64,000 nt of DNA from Chloroflexota bacterium (GTDB lineage Bacteria; Chloroflexota; Ktedonobacteria; Ktedonobacterales; Ktedonobacteraceae), in assembly GCA_902810755.1 (NCBI GenBank), contig CADDYT010000009.1, positions 1-64,000 on the forward strand, in the 5' to 3' direction. Of this stretch, positions 25,723 to 34,672 are shown one piece after another. The stretch's first letter is position 1. Every line of letters starts with the position of its first letter. The notes below the pieces were generated by a model. The model was not told the DNA's origin, made no database searches, and worked only from the letters and a program-made list of their open reading frames with translations. Both the position numbers and the translations under genes were made by a program.

Positions 25723-25855
25723 CAAGTAACTCCTTTTGCTCTGATAACACGGACTGTCATTTAACACGGATTGTCATTATTACCGGGTCAGGCTGCGTAC
25801 CAGGACACAGGCCAGGCTGCTTGCCAGGGCTGCCCGATTACGCAACCAGCCCCCT

Positions 25856-26434
25856 TCATGACTGATTGTTGCTATCGTCAGCGTTGGCAGCTCCGCGCGT
25901 CATTGCCACACAGCCGGTGCGGGCAATTTCGCGGATGCCATACGGTTGCAGCAGCTCAACGATTTTTGTCACCTTCTCCTCGCTGCCGGTCACTTCCAGC
26001 GTGACCGTTTCGGCAGTGACATCGACGGGGTGCGCGCCAAATTGATGACCAAGTTCGATAATTTCGCTGGAACTGCCCGGCGCGCTGCTCACCTTGATGA
26101 GCGCGAGTTCGCGGGCGACCGCCTGAGCGGTTGAGAGATTGACGATATGTCGGACATCGACAACTTTGCGTAGCTGCTCTACCAGCTGCTCGACTCCCAC
26201 TTCGGAGTCATCAACGACGACCGTGACGCGCGCCACGTCCGCCAGTTCGCTGCGCCCGATGGTCAGCGTTTGCATGTTGGCGCGCCTCCGCCGCAGGACG
26301 CCGACCACGCGATCGACCGAACCGGGGCGGTCATTGACGAACAGGACGAGGATATGCTCACGGGCATCGTCTTGCGGCACGGTGGACTGGCCTGCGCGCC
26401 GGGGGGGCTGGATGGGAACAGCCTGTTCAGTCAT
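25856..26434 (-). CDS. ilvN: Acetolactate synthase small (regulatory) subunit
   Basis: 192 residues; regulatory partner of IlvB, conferring valine feedback. The N-terminal ACT domain reads HILVLFVNDRPGSVDRVVGV followed by RRRRANMQTLTIG. The C-terminal domain has TLEVTGSEEKVTKIVELLQP. The first 25 residues and the last 15 form extra polar tails. The ATG overlaps the ilvB stop by 8 nt (ATGACTGA), so the two subunits are translationally coupled. The gap to ilvC is 133 nt. Confidence 0.95.
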   Translation of the reverse strand: MTEQAVPIQPPRRAGQSTVPQDDAREHILVLFVNDRPGSVDRVVGVLRRRRANMQTLTIGRSELADVARVTVVVDDSEVGVEQLVEQLRKVVDVRHIVNLSTAQAVARELALIKVSSAPGSSSEIIELGHQFGAHPVDVTAETVTLEVTGSEEKVTKIVELLQPYGIREIARTGCVAMTRGAANADDSNNQS

Positions 26435-28217
26435 GATGCGCGTTCTCCTCTACAGGTTCTTCAATCATACTGGTGATTGCCGAGCCGGGCGCGACCATCG
26501 GGTAGACGTTCGACTCTGGCTCGATGACGAAATCGATAATCACGGTGCCTTCGGTCTCCATCGCCGTGCGCACCGCCGCCGCCACGTCCTCGCGCCTCGT
26601 GATGCGCATGCCGTAGAGACCGTATGCCTCGGCCAGTTTGGGATAGTCCGGGCCGGTGATGGGAGTTTCTGAATAGTTGTGGTTGTGGAAAAATTGCTGC
26701 CACTGGCGCACCATGCCGAGATAGCCATTGTTCATGATGGCAACTTTGACGGCGAGGCCCAGTTGCTTCAGCGTCGCCAGTTCCTGAATGTTCATCTGGA
26801 TACCACCATCGCCTGCCACCACCCAGACGGTAGCGTCCGGCACGCCCATCTTGACTCCCATCGCGGCGGGCAGAGCAAAACCCATGGTGCCAAGTCCGCC
26901 GGAGGTGATGTGGCTGTTCGGGCGTTTCCAGGGATAGAAGCGCGCCGTCCACATCTGGTGCTGGCCCACATCGGTGACGATGATCGCGTCGCCGTTGGTG
27001 GCCGCGTAGATGGCGTCGAGAATGCCGCGCGGGTCGGGGTATGCCTGCTCGCGGCTCGCCCTGGCCAGCCGTTCCTGCTCCTGCGCCTCCCAGCCGCGAA
27101 TTTCGGCGATCCACGCAGAATGATCTCCTGGCTCGACCGCTTCGACCAGCGCGCTCAGGGCCGCCTTCGCGTCGGCCACAATCGGCACGGCTGCTGGCTT
27201 GACTTTGTGCATTTCAGAGGCGTCGATGTCGATATGGATGATGCGCGCGTGGGGAGCGAACTCGCTCACCTTGCCGGTCACGCGATCATCGAAGCGCAGA
27301 CCGACGCCGATGATGAGGTCGGCCATGCCGATGGCGCGGTTGACGTGCGCGGGTCCGTGCATGCCGGGCATGCCCAGGAAGAGCGGGTGATCCACCGGCA
27401 CGGCGCTCAGGCCGAGCAGGGTGCTGATGACCGGAATGCAGGCCTTCTCAGCAAAGGCGCGCAACTCGTCGTAAGCGTCGGACAGGATGACTCCATGACC
27501 AGACATAATCAGGGGATATCGGGCCGAGGCGATGAGGTGCGCGGCACGGGCAATGGCCTCCGGAGACGGCTCGGCAACGTGGGTGGCGCGGAAATACTCC
27601 AGCGAACTGACGGAGGCGCGCGGACGGTACATGCCCTTGCCCAGTTGCACATCTTTTGGAATATCGATCAGCACGGGACCGGGCCGACCGCCCTTTGCCA
27701 GGCGAAACGCTTCGTGGACGGTGTCCGCGAGGTCTTCGATGTTCCTGACCAGGAAATTGTGCTTGGTGATGGGCTGCGTGACGCCGATCACGTCGGTCTC
27801 CTGGAAGGCGTCGCGCCCGATGAAGGGGCGAGCCACCTGCCCGGTGATGGCGACGATGGGCGTTGAGTCCATAAAAGCCGTCGCGAGGCCGGTGACAAGG
27901 TTGGTCGCGCCGGGGCCGCTGGTGGCAACACAGACGCCGACCTTGCCAGTCGCGCGGGCATAGCCGTCGGCGGCGTGAGCGGCTGCCTGCTCGTGACGCA
28001 CCAGCACGTGCCGCAGCATGGGATACGAAGTCAGCGCGTCATAGAACGGCATAATGGCGCCGCCGGGGTAGCCGTACATCAGCTCCACCCCTTCGCGCAC
28101 CAGAGCCTCACAAAGAATATGGCTGCCGGGCAGTTCGCGCGCTTCCATACTCTGCGCTGGCATGCGAGTCGCAGCAGTTCTCGCTTCTCGCTGAGAAATT
28201 CTTGCCGCTATAGTCAT
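26427..28217 (-). CDS. ilvB: Acetolactate synthase large (catalytic) subunit
   Basis: 596 residues; thiamine-diphosphate-dependent condensation of pyruvate with pyruvate or 2-ketobutyrate. Catalytic Glu is in VRHEQAAAHAADGYAR; the FAD domain is in the middle; the ThDP/Mg motif is GDGGIQMNIQELATLKQLGL ending in MNN. Start has AAAGGAG 6 nt upstream. It is the first structural gene after a leader of about 500 nt that contains a translated leader ORF and a terminator (28262-28303), so it is probably controlled by attenuation. Confidence 0.97.
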   Translation of the reverse strand: MTIAARISQREARTAATRMPAQSMEARELPGSHILCEALVREGVELMYGYPGGAIMPFYDALTSYPMLRHVLVRHEQAAAHAADGYARATGKVGVCVATSGPGATNLVTGLATAFMDSTPIVAITGQVARPFIGRDAFQETDVIGVTQPITKHNFLVRNIEDLADTVHEAFRLAKGGRPGPVLIDIPKDVQLGKGMYRPRASVSSLEYFRATHVAEPSPEAIARAAHLIASARYPLIMSGHGVILSDAYDELRAFAEKACIPVISTLLGLSAVPVDHPLFLGMPGMHGPAHVNRAIGMADLIIGVGLRFDDRVTGKVSEFAPHARIIHIDIDASEMHKVKPAAVPIVADAKAALSALVEAVEPGDHSAWIAEIRGWEAQEQERLARASREQAYPDPRGILDAIYAATNGDAIIVTDVGQHQMWTARFYPWKRPNSHITSGGLGTMGFALPAAMGVKMGVPDATVWVVAGDGGIQMNIQELATLKQLGLAVKVAIMNNGYLGMVRQWQQFFHNHNYSETPITGPDYPKLAEAYGLYGMRITRREDVAAAVRTAMETEGTVIIDFVIEPESNVYPMVAPGSAITSMIEEPVEENAHHD

Positions 28218-28261
28218 ACAAACTCCTTTCGTAATCTCAACCCGATCATGAGAGATAAAGC

Positions 28262-28303
28262 AAATAAAAAACGAGAACCGCCCGACTTCGGGAGGTCCTC
28301 GTT
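28262..28303 (-). terminator. Attenuator terminator of the ilv operon
   Basis: On the minus strand AACGAG-GACC-CCCG pairs with CGGG-GGTT-CTCGTT (hairpin 28270-28303, two internal mismatches, tetraloop). It is followed by TTTTTTATTT. It lies 40 nt after the leader-ORF stop and 45 nt before ilvB. CTCCCG in its 5' arm can alternatively pair with CGGGAG at 28336-28341, directly after the leader stop codon. Confidence 0.85.
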
Positions 28304-28342
28304 AGGTACCTGCTCTGGATTGGGTTGCTTCGTTGCTCCCGT

Positions 28343-28666
28343 TTAATCTCCCTGTGGTGTCGCTACGCCTGTCTCTGGAAGAAGCCCTACCAGGCTAATC
28401 AGCCCGGTAAGGCCGCTAAGGGCGAGTAGCCCTACCAGGCTAAGCAGGCGAATAAGCGCCCCGGCAAGCAGGAGGACGGTGCGAACGGAAATGACCGGTG
28501 AAAACAAAGAAACCGACGCTGTAACGCCGGTTTCACTGGTAGAGAGAGTGCCACATGCAGCAGGGGCCATCATCTTCGCTGGCATAGAGAAGGGCATGGG
28601 CATACGGCTCGCGCGCGCGGAATCAGCCGCCATTGCTGTCTGTGCTGCGTAAACCATCGCTGACAT
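28343..28666 (-). CDS. Leu/Val/Ile-rich leader ORF of the ilv operon
   Basis: 107 codons. ATG 28666 has AGAAGG 5 nt upstream. The last third is extraordinarily rich in branched-chain residues: in the 35 residues starting RTVLLLAGALIRLL there are 15 Leu, 3 Val and 2 Ile. The 14-bp unit encoding SLVGL (AGCCTGGTAGGGCT) occurs twice (28383-28396, 28428-28441). The stop codon is 40 nt before an intrinsic terminator that precedes ilvB. This is the arrangement of ribosome-mediated attenuation, but far longer than the usual 15-35 codon leader peptides. The peptide is unlikely to have another function, though a membrane-active role is not excluded. Confidence 0.8.
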   Translation of the reverse strand: MSAMVYAAQTAMAADSARASRMPMPFSMPAKMMAPAACGTLSTSETGVTASVSLFSPVISVRTVLLLAGALIRLLSLVGLLALSGLTGLISLVGLLPETGVATPQGD

Positions 28667-28726
28667 CAGTACCTTCTCTCCTGCTCCTATACCAGGGAAA
28701 AATAAGTATCATTTCTTCTGTATTAG

Positions 28727-28756
28727 AGCATACACGAACTGCTGGTTTTTTGTCAA
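28727..28756 (-). promoter_or_regulatory. Consensus promoter of the ilv operon
   Basis: On the minus strand TTGACA (28751-28756), 18-bp spacer, TATGCT (28727-28732). Predicted start near 28720, about 54 nt before the leader ORF. A GTCAAC..GTTGAC inverted repeat overlaps the -35 box and may be an operator. The stretch 28757-29192 beyond it holds no convincing gene on either strand. Confidence 0.85.
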
Positions 28757-29192
28757 CCCCTGTGTTGACCAGATTTTTCCCACCGCTGTGTCTATTGCAT
28801 CCATATTTCCTCATGTTGCATAATGGACAGGTTGAGTTTGTTTCAACTTTCTGTCCCTTGAGGCAGGTAGATATGTACGCACGATATGCTTCGAGAAGAG
28901 ATCAAAGGCAACTGGATGAAGGGTTCAATTTCAAGCAGATTTTTGAGGCCATCATACCATCGACCCGATCTGGCTGCCGGTCGGGCTACAACCGGGCGTT
29001 ACGCCGAACTCTTCAACTTGCAGGGCCGAGGCGTACAGGTGAGACAAAATGACGTATTCGCTCGTCTGAATAGATATATGAGTAATCAATCAGCCAGACC
29101 CTCTTCCTACGAAGGTTGAAACAGGAAGCCAAAAAACGTATATATTAGTAGAGAAGATGATATTGAAACAGGACAAATAAAGGGTCGCAGAT

Positions 29193-30326
29193 ATGCAGAA
29201 AACGACATTATATCCATCTCCAGCCGTGCGGTCTCGCTTACAGGCGGGCGTGCTGGGCGCGTTGCTCTGCTGCCTCGTGTTCCTCAGCGCATGTAGCGGC
29301 ATATCGTCTGGCAGATCAACAGGGCAGACAGGCGGCTCGGGCAGTGGCATCACGCCAACGCCAACGGTTGCTGTGTCGCTGCAAGACCAGGGCAATACGC
29401 AGCTACAGGCATTTCAACAGTGGATCGCCTTGATGCAGCAGTATAACGGGGATGTCACGAGGTATCAGCAGCAATATAGCAGCGATCAACAGGCGCTGCA
29501 GAGCGCGAAAAGCAACACAGCTTATCAAAAGGCGCTGCAAACGTTGAACGGGCATGTTGAAGCCATCCAGATACCGGCGATGAAAGCGGAGTGTAACTAC
29601 CTGTTCCAGAAATTGCGGCAGGAAGCCATCGATTTTGGCAAAAAGCACACCTATTACGACTCGTACAACAACACCACCTACCCGCTCGGCTACCAGTACG
29701 GGCCAAATGGAGCGACCGGCCCATTATGGCTGCAAGGAGAGATTTCCTCGGCTCAGACAATGGCGGACTACCAGCAGGCGGTCGAAGATCTGAATATGGA
29801 CCTCACCAATTTCCAGGCGATGGTGGCCGATTTCAGCGACAAGACCCCGTACAATAAGGTTCACCAGACGGATATCCAGTTAATGGAACACTATGGCTAT
29901 ATGAATTCAAAAGTGGTGGTCGTCTCGCTGGCTGAGCAGGCGCTGCGCGTCTACAATAACGGCAAGCTGGTCAACGCCTTTCTGGTGGTCACGGGGCAGC
30001 CAGACCTGCCAACGCCGCCGGGAACGTGGTGGGTTGAGGGGAAAAAGTCGCCCACCGAGTTCAAGGCGGACGTACCGCAGTCTTCGCCAGAATGGTATCC
30101 GCCGACGCCGATCAATTACGCGATGCAGTTCCACAGCAACGGCTACTTCCTGCACGATAGCTGGTGGCGTACCGAGTATGGTCCCGGTATGAATTTCCCG
30201 CATCTCGACCCCGGCGGCACGCAATACTCCATTCACGGCTCGCACGGCTGCGTCAACATGTCGAAAGCCGATGCCGCCTGGCTCTACAACTTCGTGGAGC
30301 TGTACACGCACGTCCTGATTTATTAG
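29193..30326 (+). CDS. L,D-transpeptidase (YkuD) lipoprotein
   Basis: 377 residues. N-terminal signal with a lipobox (FLSAC, Cys at about 34) indicates a lipid anchor outside the membrane, followed by a Gly/Ser/Thr linker. Residues about 65-230 are helical and Gln-rich, probably coiled coil. The C-terminal YkuD domain (about 235-377) starts KVVVVSLAEQALRVYNNGKL and ends with the catalytic HGSHGCVNM. Such enzymes form 3-3 peptidoglycan crosslinks or attach proteins to the wall; here the helical domain could present the catalytic domain to the wall. AAGGG is the ribosome site. A large hairpin follows. Confidence 0.9.
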   Translation: MQKTTLYPSPAVRSRLQAGVLGALLCCLVFLSACSGISSGRSTGQTGGSGSGITPTPTVAVSLQDQGNTQLQAFQQWIALMQQYNGDVTRYQQQYSSDQQALQSAKSNTAYQKALQTLNGHVEAIQIPAMKAECNYLFQKLRQEAIDFGKKHTYYDSYNNTTYPLGYQYGPNGATGPLWLQGEISSAQTMADYQQAVEDLNMDLTNFQAMVADFSDKTPYNKVHQTDIQLMEHYGYMNSKVVVVSLAEQALRVYNNGKLVNAFLVVTGQPDLPTPPGTWWVEGKKSPTEFKADVPQSSPEWYPPTPINYAMQFHSNGYFLHDSWWRTEYGPGMNFPHLDPGGTQYSIHGSHGCVNMSKADAAWLYNFVELYTHVLIY

Positions 30327-30330
30327 TTGA

Positions 30331-30407
30331 GAGATGAGAGGTATAGAAATGGGGGCTATGGCCTGGCTTGAAAGCGGGCCATAGCCCCCATTTCCATACC
30401 TTATCTC
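30331..30407 (+). terminator. Long hairpin after the L,D-transpeptidase gene
   Basis: Arms 30331-30363 and 30377-30407 pair over about 30 bp with a few mismatches; the inner 18 bp (AAATGGGGGCTATGGCC) are perfect. Loop of 13 nt. It begins 5 nt after the stop codon. Confidence 0.75.
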
Positions 30408-30603
30408 TTGAGAAAAGCAATCTCCCCGGTTGAGAAAACTCCATATTTTCCTGCTTTTCCGGCCATTTCATTACCACATCTTAACCAACTCGTAACTGTA
30501 TTCTTTCATTTCTATGCTTTAATGAACATGGTTTCTTCTACGCCAGTGGTAGTTTTCCTGTTACTGATGTCTGGTATTGTGTATTTACATCTGGGAGATG
30601 GTC

Positions 30604-32118
30604 ATGAGAAATCTCTTTCGTTCGCGACTGGCGCTGAGCCTGATGGGCATAGTCATCCTGGCAGTGATCGCGTTGCCGGTGGCCGTTGTGTCTATACAGG
30701 CCGCGAGCGTGCATGCCGCGCCCGCTTTCGCCGCACAGGGCAATCTGGACTGTAATGGCTTCAGCAAAATCCAGAAGCCGTTGAAAGTGGACTCACTTTG
30801 CACTGATCCACGTGGCTATGATGGCGGTCGTTTCTATGACAACGGCTACTATATCGGCCATGATGAGCCGACAGTACAGTTCCTTTCCAATCAGCCCGGT
30901 TCGGGCAACAACGTACAGTGGCAGATTACGCTGCCAACCGAACACTCCCTACCTGCCACGCAGACCTTTGAGAACCAGATTGCCTTCTGGTTCAGCATGG
31001 CCCTTTGCGACCCGCAGTCGTATCCGCAGGGCGCCTGCACGCCTGATAGCGATAAGAATAACCCGAACAAGGCAGGGTCAGATTTCCTGGAAATGCAGTT
31101 CTACCCGCCCGGTTTCTCGCCGTTCATCACCAAGATCAGTTGCGACAGGACGCACTGGTGCGCTTCGTTGCATATCAATAGCCTGGAATGCACCAATGGC
31201 TTCGCCTTCTGCAACCCCAACTGCATCGAGCCGACCAACTTCGCCTTCATCCAGATGGATGGCGTTCCCACAGGCCCTCCGGGACCGGCCAGCGCCACCG
31301 CAGCCACCTTCACGCCCAACTCCCAGACCCTGCTGATGAACCAGGGCGATACGCTCAAGATTACCATTAAGGATACTCCCGGCGGTTTAATCAACCGCAT
31401 AGATGATCTGACGACGGGCCAGTCTGGCTTCATGGTGGCCAGCGCAAAGAACGGCTTTCAGAGCCTGAACGTCAATAGCTGCGCGCCAACCAATTTCACC
31501 TTCCATCCTGAATTCTCGACCGCGAAGTTTGGTAACTTCGTCCCCTGGGCAGCTCTACAGGCCAATGTTGGTTTCGCCGTTGAGACCGGCCACTTCACGC
31601 CCGGCGTCAATGGCGATGGCGACGCAGATGATGCTCCCTGCTTCAAGGGTCCGACGCTGCCCGGTTGTCTGGATTTCGCTCAGGGCGGCGATATCGACTT
31701 TGACGGCACCTCCTACCTGCCCGACTGGCCTGATGGCACATCACATACGCCCACCTCGCTCAAAATCAGCTCAGTCCTCGGCAACGGCGTCGGCCCGGTT
31801 AGCGAGTCACCCGGCGATGATGAGTACACGCATCCCTACTCCTCGCTGATGTTCGAGACCGACGTGCTGGCCTCCGAGAGTACCTGCAACCCGGATGGCT
31901 CCGGCTGCACCGTGCCGCCTCCGGGCGCGGTCTTCTATCCGTTCTACGCCCAGTCTGGTCATGGCGCAGGCTGCGTCTTTACCTTCGGCAACGATATTCG
32001 CGGCGCAACCATCAACGATTTCGGTCGCGATCAGCAGTACGGCACACCGAACCTGCCCTGGTTCTTCGGTACTGCCAGTGGCGGCATCAGACCCAATCCC
32101 TGCACGCCGCATAACTGA
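30604..32118 (+). CDS. Secreted cysteine-rich protein of unknown function, paralogue 1
   Basis: About 504 residues from ATG 30604 (GGGAG 6 nt upstream; a TTG further up is not supported). A Sec signal (LALSLMGIVILAVIALPVAVV, then AASVHA) precedes a mature chain beginning near AAPAFAAQGNLDCNG. Many Cys, Asn, Pro and aromatic residues; blocks such as DEPTVQFLSNQPGSGNNVQW, FYPPGFSPFITKISCDRTHW and DFDGTSYLPDWPDG recur nearly unchanged in the paralogue at 32248. No known catalytic motif is recognised. Even Cys pairs suggest disulfides outside the cell. It is separated from its twin by a terminator, so each has its own transcript end. Confidence 0.8.
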   Translation: MRNLFRSRLALSLMGIVILAVIALPVAVVSIQAASVHAAPAFAAQGNLDCNGFSKIQKPLKVDSLCTDPRGYDGGRFYDNGYYIGHDEPTVQFLSNQPGSGNNVQWQITLPTEHSLPATQTFENQIAFWFSMALCDPQSYPQGACTPDSDKNNPNKAGSDFLEMQFYPPGFSPFITKISCDRTHWCASLHINSLECTNGFAFCNPNCIEPTNFAFIQMDGVPTGPPGPASATAATFTPNSQTLLMNQGDTLKITIKDTPGGLINRIDDLTTGQSGFMVASAKNGFQSLNVNSCAPTNFTFHPEFSTAKFGNFVPWAALQANVGFAVETGHFTPGVNGDGDADDAPCFKGPTLPGCLDFAQGGDIDFDGTSYLPDWPDGTSHTPTSLKISSVLGNGVGPVSESPGDDEYTHPYSSLMFETDVLASESTCNPDGSGCTVPPPGAVFYPFYAQSGHGAGCVFTFGNDIRGATINDFGRDQQYGTPNLPWFFGTASGGIRPNPCTPHN

Positions 32119-32139
32119 TTGTAAGCGCGTCTCTTTAAG

Positions 32140-32176
32140 AAAAGGAGATATCAGAAATACCTGATGTCTCCTTTTT
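32140..32176 (+). terminator. Intrinsic terminator between the tandem secreted genes
   Basis: AAAAGGAGATATCAG pairs with CTGATGTCTCCTTTT across a 6-nt loop, with one mismatch, ending in TTTTT. It lies about 20 nt after paralogue 1. Confidence 0.85.
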
Positions 32177-32247
32177 CACGTATCGCTCACCCACCTGGCC
32201 CATGAACACGTTCGAGCATTGTTTTTCAATTTTGTGGGGAGATTTCG

Positions 32248-33795
32248 ATGATAAAAAATCTGAGCAGGTCAAAACTCGCCCTGACGCTCTTTGCATGTAC
32301 GCTGGCTGTCGCGGCTTTCGCCATTCCTTTCTCGATCTCCGCGCACAATCTTCAGCCAGCACACGCAACAGGCGCGCAATTTCCCGCCAGAGGCGGACTG
32401 GATTGCAACAATGATAGCGCCATCCAGAAGGATATCAAACCCGATCTTGCCTGTATCGACTTCGGCGGCTACGATGGCGGACGGGGCTACGACAACGGGC
32501 ATTATGTTGGACACGACGAGCCAACGATGAGCTTCTTCTCGAACTCGCCCGGCTCCGGCAGCAACATGCAATGGCAGGTTACGTTGCCAACGGAACATGC
32601 GCTACCCGCTACGCAGACCTTCGAGAACTATATCACCTTCTGGTTTGGCATGGTTCTCTGCGACCCCAACGGCTACCCGCAGACGCCCTGTACGCCCGCC
32701 AGCGATAGCAACCACGCGCCGCGCTTCCTGGGCGATACCAACACGTCCGGCAGCGCCTTCTTAGAGTTGCAATTCTATCCTCCTGGCTTCTACCCGTTTA
32801 TCAGCCGTATCAGCTGTGACCGCTCGCACTGGTGTGCCGCGCTCAACATCGACAGTCTGGAATGCACGCCGAATTTCGTTACCTGCAACCCCAACTGCAC
32901 CGAGCCGGTCAATTTCGCCTTCATCCAGACCAACGGCGTTCCCGCAGGCCCTCCGGGACCGGCAGATCAGACCAACGCTACCTTCACGCCCAACGCCAAC
33001 ACGCTGCTGATGAACCAGGGCGATACCCTGCGCGTGACGCTGAAGGATACACCCAACGGGTTGCTGACGAAGGTGGACGATCTGACAACTGGAGCGACAG
33101 GTTTCATGGTGGCCAGCGGGAAAAATGGCTTCCAGAGCCTGAACGTCAATACCTGCGCGCCCACCCCCTACAACTTCCGGCCAGAGTACTCGACGGCTAA
33201 ATTTGGAAACTTCCTCAACTGGGGTGCGGGCCAGAACAATATCGGCTTCGATGTCGAAATCGGCCATTTCACGCCGGGCGTGCATGGAGACGGCGATAAA
33301 GATGACCCTCCCTGCTTCAAAGGCCCGACCCTGCCCGGCTGCCTGGATTTCCGCACCGGCGGCGACCTGGACTTTGATGGCACCTCCTACCTGCCCGACT
33401 GGCCCGACGGCACGCGCAATACGCCCACCTCGATTCAGATCAGTTCCATACTGGGCAACGGCGTTGGCCCGGTCAGTGAGGCACCCGGCGACGATGAATA
33501 CAGCCATCCCTACCCATCCATGTACTTCGACACAGAAGTGGGCGCGTCCGAAAGCACCTGCACCTCCAGCGGCGCGGGCTGCACCGTACCACCGCCGGGC
33601 GCGGTCTTCTATCCGTTCTACGCCCAGGCCGGTCACGGCGCAAGCTGTGTCTTCACGGTAGGAAACGATATTCGCGGTATGACCACGAACGACTTCGGAC
33701 GCGAAGCCGAATACGGCAAACCCAACCTGCAATGGTATTTCGGCGACTCCAGTAGCGGTGTGTTCCCCAACCCCTGCACGCCGCACGCTGGATAG
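32248..33795 (+). CDS. Secreted cysteine-rich protein of unknown function, paralogue 2
   Basis: 515 residues. ATG 32248 has GGGGAG 8 nt upstream. Signal peptide LALTLFACTLAVAAFAIPFS, with cleavage expected near the AHAT before GAQFPA. The mature part parallels paralogue 1 from LDCNN to PNPCTPH, with a small insertion (HAPRFLGDTNTSG) around residue 155. Conserved features: GGYDGGRGYDNGHYVGHDEP, SCDRSHWCAALNIDSLEC, TCNPNCTEP, GTSYLPDWPDGT and PPPGAVFYPFYAQAGHGASC. Function is unknown; surface binding or an enzyme without recognisable motif are both possible. It is followed by a family A repeat. Confidence 0.8.
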   Translation: MIKNLSRSKLALTLFACTLAVAAFAIPFSISAHNLQPAHATGAQFPARGGLDCNNDSAIQKDIKPDLACIDFGGYDGGRGYDNGHYVGHDEPTMSFFSNSPGSGSNMQWQVTLPTEHALPATQTFENYITFWFGMVLCDPNGYPQTPCTPASDSNHAPRFLGDTNTSGSAFLELQFYPPGFYPFISRISCDRSHWCAALNIDSLECTPNFVTCNPNCTEPVNFAFIQTNGVPAGPPGPADQTNATFTPNANTLLMNQGDTLRVTLKDTPNGLLTKVDDLTTGATGFMVASGKNGFQSLNVNTCAPTPYNFRPEYSTAKFGNFLNWGAGQNNIGFDVEIGHFTPGVHGDGDKDDPPCFKGPTLPGCLDFRTGGDLDFDGTSYLPDWPDGTRNTPTSIQISSILGNGVGPVSEAPGDDEYSHPYPSMYFDTEVGASESTCTSSGAGCTVPPPGAVFYPFYAQAGHGASCVFTVGNDIRGMTTNDFGREAEYGKPNLQWYFGDSSSGVFPNPCTPHAG

Positions 33796-33841
33796 GCTGT
33801 GAACTGGCCTGCGTTCTGGCCGCGTGGCCGCCCACCACTTC

Positions 33842-33990
33842 CAGGCCACCGGCAAGGGGTGGCCCTACTCTACTACGGCAACCCTACAAACGTCCGTAGT
33901 TAGAGTAGGGCCACCCCTTGCCGGTGGCCTGCCCTGCGTTGGCACTGGCTTAAGTGAACGCCTATGGGGCTACCCCTTGCCGGTGGCCTG
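33842..33990. repeat. Family A palindromic repeat with tail (copy A4)
   Basis: Perfect 30-bp arms: 33842-33871 and 33902-33931, spacer 30 nt with its own TACTACGG..CCGTAGT dyad. The 24-bp tail (GGCTTAAGTGAACGCCTATG..) is at 33947-33970. A further partial arm (TACCCCTTGCCGGTGGCCTG) follows at 33971-33990. Confidence 0.9.
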
Positions 33991-34034
33991 TCAGGGTGGC
34001 GGGTGGCCTCCCGCTCTCGGAGCAGTAGCGGACC

Positions 34035-34562
34035 TTACCTCACCTCTTTACACATCACCACAAAGGGCTGCTGGCCTGGATTGAAGACGAAGCCGGGGTG
34101 CAGATAGCGCCAGCCGAGGCGCTCGTAGAGGCGGCGCGCACCGGTGTTGCTGACTTCAGTAGAGAGCAGAGCGTACCGGTAGGGCTGGTTTTCTAGCAGG
34201 GCGTTGTGCAGCAGCGTGCCGATGCCGTGACTACGGTACGCTGGCAGAACAGCGAGATCGATCAGTACCCAGCTATCCTGCAGCGCGGGATGATCGGGGC
34301 CGACGTGCGCGGCTACTTTGTCATGCCACCACTGGCCCGGTAGCGATTGCGTGCCGAAGCCCATACCGACTACCTCGTCATTCAAAAGCGCCACGTAGCC
34401 GCGAAAGCCGGGATAGCCTGCGTAGCGCGCGATAAAGCTACGAATCTCCTGCTCGTTTGCGGGCCATGTCGCGATATAGACCTGCACCGCTCCATCCAGA
34501 TAGGGAGAAGTGGCATCAAACGGGATCAGAGAGATCTGGTCCCTGGCAATGTTGTTATTCAT
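34035..34562 (-). CDS. GNAT-family acetyltransferase
   Basis: 175 residues, single GNAT domain. The acetyl-CoA loop is IDLAVLPAYRSHGIGTLLHN, followed by ALLSTEVSNTGARRLYERLG, the usual strand and helix near the C-terminus. ATG 34562 has AGGAGG 8 nt upstream. The substrate is unknown. It stands alone on the minus strand between plus-strand genes, with a family A repeat downstream. Confidence 0.88.
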   Translation of the reverse strand: MNNNIARDQISLIPFDATSPYLDGAVQVYIATWPANEQEIRSFIARYAGYPGFRGYVALLNDEVVGMGFGTQSLPGQWWHDKVAAHVGPDHPALQDSWVLIDLAVLPAYRSHGIGTLLHNALLENQPYRYALLSTEVSNTGARRLYERLGWRYLHPGFVFNPGQQPFVVMCKEVR

Positions 34563-34672
34563 GGTAAAAGCCTCCTGTTTGCATAGTATGCAAGCGAAAA
34601 TGGGCTGTCAAACCTTTACTATTGGCCGACTGGCGGGTACAATCCGTGTAACAAAAGGCGAAAGGATATGGC

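Noticed and set aside
28304..28342. T-box riboswitch upstream of ilvB
   Set aside because: CAGGTACCT resembles part of the T-box but the flanking bases do not fit, and the Leu/Val/Ile-rich ORF explains the terminator better.
28757..29192. Short plus-strand frames upstream of the L,D-transpeptidase gene
   Set aside because: Two overlapping frames without ribosome sites or family features; composition differs from real genes nearby.
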